Shown here piece by piece: positions 34,228-42,978 of a stretch of DNA of 60,576 bases. The position numbers and the translations under genes are program-made. The first letter of the stretch is position 1; every line of letters starts with the position of its first letter. The DNA is from an uncultured Bacteroidales bacterium (lineage in GTDB: Bacteria; Bacteroidota; Bacteroidia; Bacteroidales; UBA932): the NCBI GenBank assembly GCA_944326305.1, contig CALVDL010000019.1, positions 1-60,576 on the forward strand, in the 5' to 3' direction. Below the pieces are notes generated by a model. That model was given only the letters and a program-made list of their open reading frames with translations, had not been told where the DNA came from and searched no databases.

Positions 34228-35442
34228 ATGATCATTCTGGTTTTGAACTGTGGAAGCTCTTCTTTGAAGTACCAGCTTCTCGATATGAAGAACGATGATG
34301 TCTACGATCTTCTTGCAAAAGGACTTGTCGAGAGGATCGGTATGGAGACGGGCTGCATAAAGCATCAGGCCGCAGGAAAGGAAAAATACGTCAAGGAAAT
34401 GCCTATCGCGGACCATACGGTCGGTATAAAGGTCGTCCTGGAGGCATTGCTGGATAAGGAGTTCGGGGTGCTTGAGACCCTTGAAGACATTGAAGCCGTC
34501 GGCCACCGTGTGGTACACGGCGGAGAAGAATTCTTCTGCAGCAAGCTTATCGATGACAAGGTCATAGAGCAGATAGTCAGGTGCAGCGACATAGCCCCGC
34601 TCCACAACCCGGCCAACCTTCTGGGTATCAGGGCGGTTTCGGAAGCGCTTCCCGATGTTCCGCAGGTGGCTGTGTTCGACACTGCTTTCCATCAGACAAT
34701 GCCGGCATACGCCTATATGTATGCCCTTCCGTATGAATACTACGAGAAATACCGTATCAGAAGGTACGGCTTCCATGGCACAAGCCACAAGTTCGTTTCA
34801 GAGAAAGGCGCACGGTTTACCGGGCTTGAACTCAACAATTCCAAGATCATCACCTGCCATCTTGGCAACGGAAGCTCTATCACTGCGGTAGCCAACGGAA
34901 AGTCCATCGACACTTCCATGGGCTTTACTCCTCTCGAGGGCGTGATCATGGGGACAAGGTGCGGATCGATTGACCCTGATGTCGTGACCTACCTTCAGGA
35001 AAAGGAAAGGCTTACATTCGAGGAAGTGGGCAAGATAATGAACAAGAAGAGCGGTTTCCTCGGACTTTCATGCATTTCATCGGATGCCCGTGACCTCAAT
35101 GATGCCGCCAATGCAGGCGATCCAAAGGCCAAGCTCGTCCTCAAGAAACTCGTATATGACGTTACCAAATATATAGGTGCATACGCCGCCGTGATGAACG
35201 GTGTGGATCTGATCGTATTCACCGGAGGAATAGGCGAGAACAACAGCAGGCTCCGCCGCAGGGTATGCGAGAACCTTTCATATCTCGGACTTAAATTCGA
35301 CTATGAAGCCAATGTGGCTACCGGCAAGGATACGCTGATATCCCTTCCGGATTCGAAGGTCAAGGTAGCGGTCATCACGACCAACGAGGAACTGGTGATA
35401 GCACGCGACACCATGCATATTGTCATGAATGAGGATGAATAG
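34228..35442 (+). CDS. ackA: Acetate kinase
   Basis: A 404-residue kinase of the ASKHA fold that forms ATP and acetate from acetyl-phosphate. Signature blocks are VLNCGSSSLKYQL at the N-terminus, VGHRVVHGG, RRYGFHGTSHKFV, CHLGNGSSITAV, MGTRCGSIDPDVV and FTGGIGENN. All look intact and the length is typical. It is unusual in being followed by ptb and buk (25 and 7 bp gaps) rather than by pta. Ptb may therefore supply acetyl-phosphate as well as butyryl-phosphate, or pta lies elsewhere. Confidence 0.96.
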   Translation: MIILVLNCGSSSLKYQLLDMKNDDVYDLLAKGLVERIGMETGCIKHQAAGKEKYVKEMPIADHTVGIKVVLEALLDKEFGVLETLEDIEAVGHRVVHGGEEFFCSKLIDDKVIEQIVRCSDIAPLHNPANLLGIRAVSEALPDVPQVAVFDTAFHQTMPAYAYMYALPYEYYEKYRIRRYGFHGTSHKFVSEKGARFTGLELNNSKIITCHLGNGSSITAVANGKSIDTSMGFTPLEGVIMGTRCGSIDPDVVTYLQEKERLTFEEVGKIMNKKSGFLGLSCISSDARDLNDAANAGDPKAKLVLKKLVYDVTKYIGAYAAVMNGVDLIVFTGGIGENNSRLRRRVCENLSYLGLKFDYEANVATGKDTLISLPDSKVKVAVITTNEELVIARDTMHIVMNEDE

Positions 35443-35467
35443 GATTTTTGATTAATAGTATCATAAT

Positions 35468-36376
35468 ATGTTTACGAAATTTGAAGAAATCTTTGCAGAG
35501 CTCGCAAACAGAGGCGCAAAGAAGAGAATGATAGCCGCCTGGGCAGTAGACGGCCATACAATAGCTGCCGCAAGCAAGGCGGTGGATCTCGGGATTGTAG
35601 ATGCCACCCTTGTCGGCGACGAAGACATGATCAAGTCGGAGTGTGAAAAAGAAGGCATTGATGTCAATAAATTCACCGTCATCCACAACCCTTCGGAACT
35701 CCCTGCCGTTACCCAGGCTGTCACGATGGTAAACCAGGGGATGGGCGACATCCTCATGAAAGGTCTCTGCAGTACGGACAAGTTCATGCGTGCCATCCTC
35801 AATAAGGAAACAGGGCTTCTGCCTCCGAAAGCCGTTCTCAGCCATGTAGCGGTCCTGGAAAATCCCAACTATCATAAACTTTTGCTGGTCAGCGATATGG
35901 CTGTAATCCCTCTTCCTGATCTGAAGCAGAAGGTCGCCATAATGGGATATCTTGTCAATACAGCCCACGCGCTCGGCAACAAGATGCCTAAGGTAGCTCT
36001 CATCGCGGCTACCGAGCAGATGCTTGAAGGCATGCCTGCATGCGTTGAGGCCGCAATCCTTGCTAAGAAGGTTGACCGGGGACAGATCAAGGGCTGTATC
36101 GCAGACGGGCCTCTGGCTCTGGATGTGGCTGTAGATCAGGAATCTGTCGAGATAAAGAAACTCGTCAGCCCGGTAGCAGGTGACGCCGACTGTCTCCTGT
36201 TCCCTAACATCGAGTCCGCCAATGTATTCTACAAGACCAACTCAAAGCTGGCTGCCGATGTGAAGCAGGCCGGTATGGTGGTCGGAGCGAAAGTCCCTTG
36301 TGTGCTTTCAAGCCGTGCCGACAGCATAGATACCAAGCTCAACTCTATAGCAATCGCCGCTATGTCTGCAAAATAG
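35468..36376 (+). CDS. ptb: Phosphate butyryltransferase (Ptb)
   Basis: A 302-residue phosphotransacylase converting butyryl-CoA and phosphate to butyryl-phosphate and CoA. Features include the RMIAAWAVDGHTIAAASKA start, GMGDILMKGLCSTDKFMRAIL, LSHVAVLENPNYHKLLLVSD and the C-terminal DADCLLFPNIESANVFYK, all standard for the PTA_PTB family. The length fits Ptb, not the longer Pta. Its position directly before buk makes the butyryl assignment strong, although related enzymes also accept branched or acetyl groups. Confidence 0.92.
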   Translation: MFTKFEEIFAELANRGAKKRMIAAWAVDGHTIAAASKAVDLGIVDATLVGDEDMIKSECEKEGIDVNKFTVIHNPSELPAVTQAVTMVNQGMGDILMKGLCSTDKFMRAILNKETGLLPPKAVLSHVAVLENPNYHKLLLVSDMAVIPLPDLKQKVAIMGYLVNTAHALGNKMPKVALIAATEQMLEGMPACVEAAILAKKVDRGQIKGCIADGPLALDVAVDQESVEIKKLVSPVAGDADCLLFPNIESANVFYKTNSKLAADVKQAGMVVGAKVPCVLSSRADSIDTKLNSIAIAAMSAK

Positions 36377-36383
36377 CCTTTGT

Positions 36384-37505
36384 ATGACAGGAAGGGTTTT
36401 AGCAATAAATACGGGATCGACTTCTACCAAGATAGCCTACTTCGTAGACGGCGCGAAACTGTTCGAGCAGAACCTCGCGCACAGTGTGGAGGCCCTTTCG
36501 AAATTCAACTCTGTGATGGATCAGGACCTTATGAGGAAGGATGCCATCACGGAGTTCCTTTATGAAAGGAGGATTCCGCTAAGCGACATAGATATCGTCA
36601 TGGCCCGCGGCGGGCTCATTACTCCGATAAAGACCGGAATCTACGAAGTTACGCCCGTGATGCGTGCTGCTCTGGTCGAAGCGAAGGAAGGAGTGCATGC
36701 GTGCAACCTCAGCGCACTCATAGCCGATGATCTTGCCGGGGAAGTCAATGCGGCAAGACGGTCGGAGGGTATTTCCGGAGTCTGCAAGGCGTATATTCCG
36801 GATCCTCCCATGGCTGACGAGGTCATTCCGGAGGCAAAAGTGTACGGACTCCCTGAATTCAGCCGCAGGCCTCTGTTCCATGCGTTGAATTCGAGGGCTA
36901 TGTGCAGGCGGTATGCAAGAAGCACCGGCAGAAAATATCAGGATCTGACCATAATTGTGGCCCACATGGGAGGCGGCACATCGGTAACGCTCCATAAGGG
37001 AGGGAATGTCATCGATACCAATGACGCTCTTGGAGGAGACGGACCTATCAGTGCTGAAAGGGCAGGATCTCTGCCAGGTTTCCCTCTTGTGGAGATGTGT
37101 TTCAGCGGAAAATACACAAAAGAGGAGATAAAGAAGCGTCTTGTGGGCAAGGGCGGGGCAGTAGCCTGGTTCGGGACAAATGATTTCCGTGAGATTGCGG
37201 CAAAAGCCGATGCTGACCCGGAAGGGAGGGAGGCCCTTTTCCTGAACGGATATTGTCTCGGAATAGCGAAATACATAGCTTCTCTTACAGTGGATGTCTG
37301 CGGAAAGGTGGATGCCATCATTCTTACGGGCGGCATAGCCTACAGCGAAAAGATAACCGCTGCGATAACTGCCCGCGTGGACTTCCTTGCCCCTGTAGTG
37401 GTATATCCGGGAGAAAATGAACTGGAGTCCCTGGCCGAGAACGGCTACTCCATATTGTCGGGAGAGTCTGAAATCAAGACCTATGACCCGAACATGTCTC
37501 TGTGA
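36384..37505 (+). CDS. buk: Butyrate kinase
   Basis: A 373-residue ASKHA kinase making ATP and butyrate from butyryl-phosphate. Motifs: LAINTGSTSTKIAYF, HSVEALSKF, ARGGLITPIKTGIYEV, PEFSRRPLFHALNSR, VAHMGGGTSVTLHKGG, DGPISAERAGSLPG and ILTGGIAYSEK. The last codons (EIKTYDPNMSL) are duplicated 2.17 kb downstream at 39643-39678 with only synonymous changes, which marks the site of an insertion directly after this gene. The gene itself is complete. Confidence 0.95.
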   Translation: MTGRVLAINTGSTSTKIAYFVDGAKLFEQNLAHSVEALSKFNSVMDQDLMRKDAITEFLYERRIPLSDIDIVMARGGLITPIKTGIYEVTPVMRAALVEAKEGVHACNLSALIADDLAGEVNAARRSEGISGVCKAYIPDPPMADEVIPEAKVYGLPEFSRRPLFHALNSRAMCRRYARSTGRKYQDLTIIVAHMGGGTSVTLHKGGNVIDTNDALGGDGPISAERAGSLPGFPLVEMCFSGKYTKEEIKKRLVGKGGAVAWFGTNDFREIAAKADADPEGREALFLNGYCLGIAKYIASLTVDVCGKVDAIILTGGIAYSEKITAAITARVDFLAPVVVYPGENELESLAENGYSILSGESEIKTYDPNMSL

Positions 37506-37510
37506 GGTAG
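37470..37510 (+). repeat. Left direct repeat: buk 3' end (attL-like)
   Basis: These 41 bp cover the last 11 codons and stop of buk plus GGTAG. They match 39643-39683 at 38 of 41 positions. On the minus strand the same bases read PHRDMFGS then a TAG stop, the C-terminus of the convergent serine hydrolase, although that gene lies 2.1 kb away. Confidence 0.9.
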
Positions 37511-37518
37511 TATGGAAG

Positions 37519-39192
37519 ATGGATAACTCTATCATCGTATTGTTTGCATGTCTTGCGCTTACACTGTCTGTAACCTGCTGTAGGACAGAGGAAGATGATA
37601 TTCTCAGAGATGTCGGTTCATATATTGATGAAAGACCTGACAGTGCCCTTGCTGTCTTGTCATCTATATCGCATGAGGATCTTGGAGACAGAGAATCAAA
37701 GGCTTTGTTCGCTCTGACCTACTCCATGGTTCTTGATAAGTCGTATATAGACGTTTCGGATGACAGTCTTATAAATATTGCCGTCAAGTGGTACCGCAGG
37801 CATGGGAATCCGGATGAAAAGCTCAAATGTTATTATTATCAGGGACGGATTTACCAGAATGCCGGAGATAATGAGAGGGCAATGGAGAGTTTTATAAATG
37901 CGGAAAGATATGTAAAGCGTTGCAGGGACTATTCTGCGGTAGGAATGTTATATACATCGAAATCCGTAATATATGATTATCTCTTTGACATAGACGAATC
38001 ACTGGAAAATCTGTATCTGGCTTCAGAATATTATAAGGCTGCAAATGATACAGTACGGTATGCAAACTCACTTTTACGGCTTTCAGGAAGCAGCATAATC
38101 GCAAATAATATAGAGAAAGCAAAGACTTATCTGGATACCTTAAGGACCTATTGGGATATATTGTCCGAATCCAAGAAAAGCAGCTATTATTCTAACTTAC
38201 TGGAGATTTCCTTGACCGATTGCTGTTGTGATTCAATGCTTATAATGGCTGACCGATATCTCAATGAAATCCGGGATTCTTCTATAGTAAACTGGATCGT
38301 ACTTGCTCATGTTTATCTAGAGACAGGTGTGTACGGAAAAGGACTTGATGCATTGGATGTTTACCGGCAGATTGATTCCGCATATCTTGATGATAATATT
38401 TATTTATGGCTTGATTCGGAGCTGTCTGCCAGGACAGGAGAATACAAAACAGCCTATGAATCGTTGTCCAGATATGTAAACCTTACAGATGAGACTGATG
38501 TCAATATCTTTGAGAGTGATGCAAAGTATGTGGAGGATAAGATGTTGTCTATGTACCGGATACAGAACCGGGATTTATGGATTGCCGTACTTATCCTTGG
38601 TACTGCAGCATTTGTTTCAGCCGGGGGGCTCATATATACAAAACAGAAAGAAAAGATCAGGGAAAAACAGCAGGAGAAAATAAAACTCGAAAATGAAAAA
38701 CAAAGGCTTGAATCAGAAAAAGCCTTATATAAGAACCTGTATGAACAGGCACAGGAAGAAATGGTCAATCTTCAAAGGATCCGACGAGAACCTGGACTTG
38801 ACAGTGAAGTTAGAATGTCTATTGAGGAAAGGCTAAATGTCCTGAACAGGTTCATTACAGCCTCAGTCTCAAAAAATCTTACAACTTCTGCAGCTGATGC
38901 ACTTGATGATTATCTTAAAGACAAGGACAGGTTCATCTATTCAACAAGGGTATCATTTATCATAACTCATCCGGGCTTTGTATCATATCTTAAAAAGTCC
39001 GGGCTTACGGAAATGGAAATCGGATATTGCTGTCTGTACTGTATTGGCATGAACGGTAAAGAGATAGCTTCATATCTGAACAAAAAGTCGTTTTATAACA
39101 GCAGCAGTGCCATACGGGAGAAATTGGGCATGGCCAGGAATAAAACGAATCTTGATATTTTCTTGCGTAAAAAAATGGCAGAATTGGGTTAG
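37519..39192 (+). CDS. Membrane-anchored TPR protein with C-terminal HTH (regulator)
   Basis: A 557-residue protein with a signal or lipoprotein-like N-terminus (hydrophobic 5-18, then TCCRT), a long helical TPR region (about 30-345, including YYYQGRIYQNAGDNERAMES), one membrane helix (about 354-376), a Lys/Glu-rich coiled coil (about 378-430) and a C-terminal LuxR-like helix-turn-helix (about 505-557: LTEMEIGYCC, MNGKEIASYLN, REKLGM). This build is common among Bacteroidales one-component membrane regulators. Domain order suggests a periplasmic or surface sensing part and a cytoplasmic DNA-binding part. Its ATG lies 8 bp after the buk repeat, with GGAAG as possible RBS, so it could be read from the buk transcript. 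Base composition is visibly more AT-rich than the surrounding genes. Confidence 0.82.
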   Translation: MDNSIIVLFACLALTLSVTCCRTEEDDILRDVGSYIDERPDSALAVLSSISHEDLGDRESKALFALTYSMVLDKSYIDVSDDSLINIAVKWYRRHGNPDEKLKCYYYQGRIYQNAGDNERAMESFINAERYVKRCRDYSAVGMLYTSKSVIYDYLFDIDESLENLYLASEYYKAANDTVRYANSLLRLSGSSIIANNIEKAKTYLDTLRTYWDILSESKKSSYYSNLLEISLTDCCCDSMLIMADRYLNEIRDSSIVNWIVLAHVYLETGVYGKGLDALDVYRQIDSAYLDDNIYLWLDSELSARTGEYKTAYESLSRYVNLTDETDVNIFESDAKYVEDKMLSMYRIQNRDLWIAVLILGTAAFVSAGGLIYTKQKEKIREKQQEKIKLENEKQRLESEKALYKNLYEQAQEEMVNLQRIRREPGLDSEVRMSIEERLNVLNRFITASVSKNLTTSAADALDDYLKDKDRFIYSTRVSFIITHPGFVSYLKKSGLTEMEIGYCCLYCIGMNGKEIASYLNKKSFYNSSSAIREKLGMARNKTNLDIFLRKKMAELG

Positions 39193-39405
39193 CTGGACTC
39201 TCATTTTCACAATCAGACTTTCATATATTCTATTAAGTTGATAATCAAAATGTTATTGCTCTATACGCAGTGTCTTAAGATTATTTGCTTAACTCCACTT
39301 TGTATAATTGCTTGACTGTGAATAATTTAAAATATTGGCAGAGTGAAAGATTTTATTTGCATATTATGTCTGATTCGATATAATTTTGAATGAAATTTAA
39401 AGAAT
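39193..39405. other. AT-rich spacer within the inserted segment
   Basis: 213 bp with no coding potential, much richer in A and T than the rest of the window. It ends in the promoter for the small membrane protein. No terminator hairpin is obvious after the regulator gene. Confidence 0.55.
39356..39388 (+). promoter_or_regulatory. Promoter of the 69-residue membrane protein
   Basis: TTTG at 39356-39359, a 21-bp spacer and TAATTTTG at 39381-39388. The start would fall near 39395, about 11 nt before the ATG at 39406. Confidence 0.65.
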
Positions 39406-39615
39406 ATGAAGAATAGTCTTGGATACGTGATTTTAAAGATCATAGCGAAGATAGCCTGCTTTCTTGTGCTGGCCTATCTCGCAGATCGTGTTATTGACTA
39501 TGTATTTAAAATCGACCGATATTCCATAGCGGAAATACTGATTCTGGCTGTGCTGTCGATGTACATAGTGTATTATGAGCTGAAAAAATTCTGGTCGGGT
39601 TCGAAAGAAGATTGA
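39406..39615 (+). CDS. Small two-helix membrane protein, unknown
   Basis: 69 residues. Hydrophobic stretches at about 5-27 and 41-57 predict two membrane helices joined by a short loop (KIDRYS), with a charged C-terminus (KKFWSGSKED). No family recognised. It has its own consensus promoter and an ATG in good position, which supports it as a real gene. It lies inside the segment bounded by the duplicated buk ends together with the TPR-HTH regulator, so it may be a partner, target or protective factor of that regulator. This link is only positional. Confidence 0.65.
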   Translation: MKNSLGYVILKIIAKIACFLVLAYLADRVIDYVFKIDRYSIAEILILAVLSMYIVYYELKKFWSGSKED

Positions 39616-39642
39616 AAAATGATCATTCAAGCTTGATGGGAC

Positions 39643-39683
39643 GAAATCAAGACTTACGACCCGAACATGTCCCTGTGAGGTAG
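39643..39683 (+). repeat. Right direct repeat: second buk 3' end (attR-like)
   Basis: It encodes EIKTYDPNMSL and a stop on the plus strand, as at the end of buk, and on the minus strand the last codons of the intact serine hydrolase (its TAA stop is at 39654-39656). The three differences from 37470-37510 are synonymous on both strands. The hydrolase therefore takes its true C-terminus from this copy, while buk uses the left copy. Confidence 0.9.
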
Positions 39684-40952
39684 CAGAGGGCTGTAAAGCT
39701 CCCTGCATTTTTTGAACAGGCCTTCCGTGTATTTCGTGAATCCGGGACCCCTCCAGGTGCTGGTGTTCGTTATCATTATCCAGCATTCTCCGTCAGGGAA
39801 GTACTTCACGAGTGCGCTCGTTCCGGTGAGCGTCCCTGTCCGGGTCCATTCTCCGTTGGGTTTTGTATCGTTCCATCCAAGTGAAAATGTCTGGGAGTCA
39901 AAATACTCTGTCATTTCAGAAATACTCGGGAACTCCAGTATGTCAGGCACCTCGGGTCTACCGTCGATACTCGCCACGAATCTGCACAGCTCTGCGGTAG
40001 AGCCGCACCACGCCCCCGCGCCGGAAAGCGCATTGATGTCGTTCCCGCCGTAGCACCTCTCCACCAGCCTTCCGCTCATATTGTATTCCTGGACCTTTTC
40101 GCTGCCCCCGTGCATGTAGTAGCGTACTTCGTTGGGGTATTTCTGTTCGTAGTAGTTGTTTGCCATATGCATGTCATAGCATCCGGCCGGGTGGAGGATG
40201 TTCTCCTGGATGAATGTCTCGTAGTCCTGCCCGCTGATTTTCTCGATGATCATCGAAAGGAGCAGGTATCCGAAGTTTGAGTAGCTCTGCCATGAGCCCG
40301 GCCTGTAGCCCAGAGGGCGTTTGAGGACGCAGCTTACGAGCGTGTCGTGGTCAGGCGGCCCGTCCAGCCTGAACTGGCGGATGATGTCCCTTGTCGAGAA
40401 CATGGGGTCTCCGCGGCTGTTGGTGAATCCGCCCTGGTGGCGAAGCAGCTGCTCCACTGTGATATCGTACATGTATTTTGATCTGATGGATGCAGTGAAC
40501 AGAGAGTCGTCCAGTATTCCGTCAGGGCCGAATACGGTATCCTGCAGCGTTATCAGCCCCTTTTCCTTGAGCTTCATTATACCGGCCGCGGTTATCAGCT
40601 TGGAGACGGACGCCATCCTCAGTATCTTGCCGGGTGTCATGGGTTCTCCTGCCTCCTCGTCCGCCCAGCCGTATCCTTTGGAATATACGAGGGAGTCGTT
40701 GCGCATTACCGACAGAGAGGCGCCTTTTATCTCCCACTGTTTCAGGAATTTCTCGATACGGGTATCCATGCCGGCAAGGGTGTCTATGTCTGACATGGCG
40801 TTGGAGAGGGTTTCATTCATGCTGACAGGAGCCGCTGTCCCAGCCTCCGGTTCGGTGGACGGCCTCTGCCTCTGACGTGTGGCAGTGGAGACAGCCGCAA
40901 AGACAACTACAGCCGCAAACAGCGATATCCCGGTGATTATCCTCTTGTTCAT
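39654..40952 (-). CDS. Beta-lactamase-fold serine hydrolase (class C-like)
   Basis: A 432-residue exported or membrane-anchored protein with an N-terminal hydrophobic segment (about 5-20) and a beta-lactamase/penicillin-binding fold. The catalytic SxxK motif is SVSK in RMASVSKLIT, the second motif is the YSN of SYSNFGYLL, and the third is RTGTLTGTS in place of KTG. These proteins include esterases and D-amino peptidases; true beta-lactamase activity is not implied. The frame is open 36 codons further upstream, but that part overlaps the preceding kinase gene, and the ATG at 40952 begins the hydrophobic segment. Its last ten codons lie inside the right buk repeat. It is the last gene of a leftward operon. 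Confidence 0.85.
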   Translation of the reverse strand: MNKRIITGISLFAAVVVFAAVSTATRQRQRPSTEPEAGTAAPVSMNETLSNAMSDIDTLAGMDTRIEKFLKQWEIKGASLSVMRNDSLVYSKGYGWADEEAGEPMTPGKILRMASVSKLITAAGIMKLKEKGLITLQDTVFGPDGILDDSLFTASIRSKYMYDITVEQLLRHQGGFTNSRGDPMFSTRDIIRQFRLDGPPDHDTLVSCVLKRPLGYRPGSWQSYSNFGYLLLSMIIEKISGQDYETFIQENILHPAGCYDMHMANNYYEQKYPNEVRYYMHGGSEKVQEYNMSGRLVERCYGGNDINALSGAGAWCGSTAELCRFVASIDGRPEVPDILEFPSISEMTEYFDSQTFSLGWNDTKPNGEWTRTGTLTGTSALVKYFPDGECWIMITNTSTWRGPGFTKYTEGLFKKCRELYSPLLPHRDMFGS

Positions 40953-40956
40953 CCTG

Positions 40957-41568
40957 CTACAGTTTCCCTGACCGTCTTGCAAAATCGATGATAAAGTCTG
41001 CAGTGCCGTCAATGCCCAGGATGGACGAATCGATGCACAGGTCATAGTTGGACGCCACACCCCAGTTCCCGAAAGTGAAGTAGTTGTAGTATGTCTCTCT
41101 TTTCCTGTCCGTCCGGTTCATTACCTCTTCCGCCTTTTCCGGAGTGGAGCCTATCCTTTCCGCGACGGTCTTTCTACGTATCTCCTTGGGAGCACAGATG
41201 AACACGTCCACCGTACAGTCGAGGTCCCTCAGGATGTAATCGGCGCACCGTCCTATGATTACCGCAGATTCATGTCCAGCTATCTCACGTATGACCTGGC
41301 TCTGGATGCGGAACAGTTCATTGTCATTGACATAGTTCTCGGCCTGTCCGAAACTCTGTGAACTGAAGAATGAACTGAAGGAGAAGAGGCTGCGTTTCTC
41401 GTCAGACTTCCTGAAAAGGTACCGGCTGAATCCGCTTGCTTCTGCAGCCTTGGATATCAGCTCGTTGTCATAGACCTTGATGCCGAGCCTGTCCCCGATT
41501 TTCTGTGCGACAATACGGCCTCCGCTGCCGAACTGCCGTCCTACGTTTATGATTATCTTCTTCTCCAT
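40957..41568 (-). CDS. Cytidylate kinase-like protein
   Basis: A 203-residue P-loop kinase of the cytidylate-kinase-like 2 family. The N-terminal INVGRQFGSGGRIVAQKI carries the family GRQxGSGG loop instead of the GPxGxGKS of true Cmk. VIIGRCADYIL, RIGSTPEKAEEVMNRTDRKRETYYNYF and YDLCIDSSILG follow. Natural substrates of this family are not established, and members are often fused or adjacent to MATE or membrane genes. Here it sits between the MATE pump (12-bp gap, with AGGAG RBS) and the serine hydrolase (4-bp gap). Confidence 0.85.
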   Translation of the reverse strand: MEKKIIINVGRQFGSGGRIVAQKIGDRLGIKVYDNELISKAAEASGFSRYLFRKSDEKRSLFSFSSFFSSQSFGQAENYVNDNELFRIQSQVIREIAGHESAVIIGRCADYILRDLDCTVDVFICAPKEIRRKTVAERIGSTPEKAEEVMNRTDRKRETYYNYFTFGNWGVASNYDLCIDSSILGIDGTADFIIDFARRSGKL

Positions 41569-41580
41569 AAATTGTATCTC

Positions 41581-42966
41581 CTATAGTCTGCTTCCGAGAA
41601 TTGACGGGTCATCCCCGTCGTTGAGCCGTCTGAACTTCCTTGCAAGTCCGGCATACAGCAGAGCCGATATTATGAATGCTGCAAAATCCGCAATCGGGAA
41701 ACTCATCCATACCCCTTTGTTCCCGAAGAACAGGGGCAGGGTGTACACGCATGGGATGAGGAACAGGAGCTGCCTTGAAAGAGACAGCAGGATCGCCTTG
41801 TTCACCATGCCCAGGCACTGGAAGAAATTGGAGGATACCATCTGGAAGCCTACGAACGGGAATGCGAGTACAAGCAGTCTCAGTCCTTTTGTTGCCAGCT
41901 CTATCATCTGGCTGTCATGTGTGAATACCGATACTGAAGCCTTAGGGAAGATTTCTGCGATGAGGAAACCGAAACATGTTACCATTGTGGCATACTTCAC
42001 TGTCTTCCAGAAGACTTCCTTTACTTTTGAATATCTTCTCGCCCCGTAATTATATCCGGCTATAGGCTGCATGCCCTGGTTCAGCCCCATGACAATCATG
42101 ATGAAAATGAAGCTTATCCTGTTCACTATGCCGTATGCGCCTATCGCAAGGTCCCCTCCGTATTTCTTGAGCTGCTGGTTGATGAATAGTGTTACGATGC
42201 ATGCGGCAGAATTCATCAGGAACGGGGCTATGCCTATTGCAAGCGAGTCCTTTGCTATCCTTACGTCGAGTCGGAAAATCCCTTTCTCGAAGTGCAGGAG
42301 CCTGCTCCTGTCGCTGAAATACCTGAGCACCACAATGAGTGCCACCACCTGTGCTATGACTGTCGCGGCTGCCGCCCCGCGGATCCCCCATTTGAATGTG
42401 AATATGAACAGGGGTGCGAGAATGACATTCAGTACCACTGTCATTACGGTAAGGTTCATGGCGAGCTTCGGGTTACCCGAGGCCCGGAGGGCGTTGTTCA
42501 GACCGAGGTACATGTGCGTCACCGCATTGCCGGCCAGGATTATCTGCATGTACTCCCTTGCATACGGGATGGTGTTTTCACTTGCTCCGAAGAAATACAG
42601 GATCGGGTCCAGGAAGAGCAGCGAGACGGCCATGAAGAGGATTCCGATTATCGCGTTGAGCGAGGCGACATTGCCGAGTACCTTGTTGGCTGCCTCATAG
42701 TTTTTCTGGCCGAGGAGTACAGAAAGCATCGTTGAGGCTCCGACCCCCACCAGCGTGCCGAATGCCGCCGACAGATTCATCAGGGGGAAGGTGATGGCCA
42801 GTCCTGAAATTGCAAGGGCCCCTACACCATGGCCGATGAAGATGCTGTCGATCATGTTGTACAGCGATGAAGCCGTCATGGCTATGATCGCCGGGATCGC
42901 ATATTTTTTCAGGAGCTTGCCGGTACTTTCGGTACCCAGTTCTGTGGGAATTATCTTTTCTGACAT
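41581..42966 (-). CDS. MATE family efflux transporter
   Basis: A 461-residue inner-membrane protein with about 12 helices in two halves. The N half begins KKYAIPAIIAMTASSLYNMIDSIFIG and the C half contains NRISFIFIMIVMGLNQGMQPIAGYNYGA, the MATE signature in which the QP-x-x-GYNYGA block is characteristic. It exports drugs or metabolites in exchange for Na+ or H+. It belongs to a leftward operon with an FKBP lipoprotein upstream (12-bp gap) and a cytidylate kinase-like gene downstream. The substrate is unknown. Confidence 0.93.
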   Translation of the reverse strand: MSEKIIPTELGTESTGKLLKKYAIPAIIAMTASSLYNMIDSIFIGHGVGALAISGLAITFPLMNLSAAFGTLVGVGASTMLSVLLGQKNYEAANKVLGNVASLNAIIGILFMAVSLLFLDPILYFFGASENTIPYAREYMQIILAGNAVTHMYLGLNNALRASGNPKLAMNLTVMTVVLNVILAPLFIFTFKWGIRGAAAATVIAQVVALIVVLRYFSDRSRLLHFEKGIFRLDVRIAKDSLAIGIAPFLMNSAACIVTLFINQQLKKYGGDLAIGAYGIVNRISFIFIMIVMGLNQGMQPIAGYNYGARRYSKVKEVFWKTVKYATMVTCFGFLIAEIFPKASVSVFTHDSQMIELATKGLRLLVLAFPFVGFQMVSSNFFQCLGMVNKAILLSLSRQLLFLIPCVYTLPLFFGNKGVWMSFPIADFAAFIISALLYAGLARKFRRLNDGDDPSILGSRL

Positions 42967-42978
42967 CCTCTGCCGCTC

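Noticed and set aside
37417..37518. 34-codon upstream extension of the TPR-HTH regulator
   Set aside because: It lies inside the end of buk in another frame; the signal-like sequence begins at ATG 37519.
39654..41060. Longer form of the serine hydrolase starting at 41060
   Set aside because: The extra 36 codons overlap the cytidylate kinase-like gene and lack signal-peptide character; ATG 40952 precedes the hydrophobic segment.
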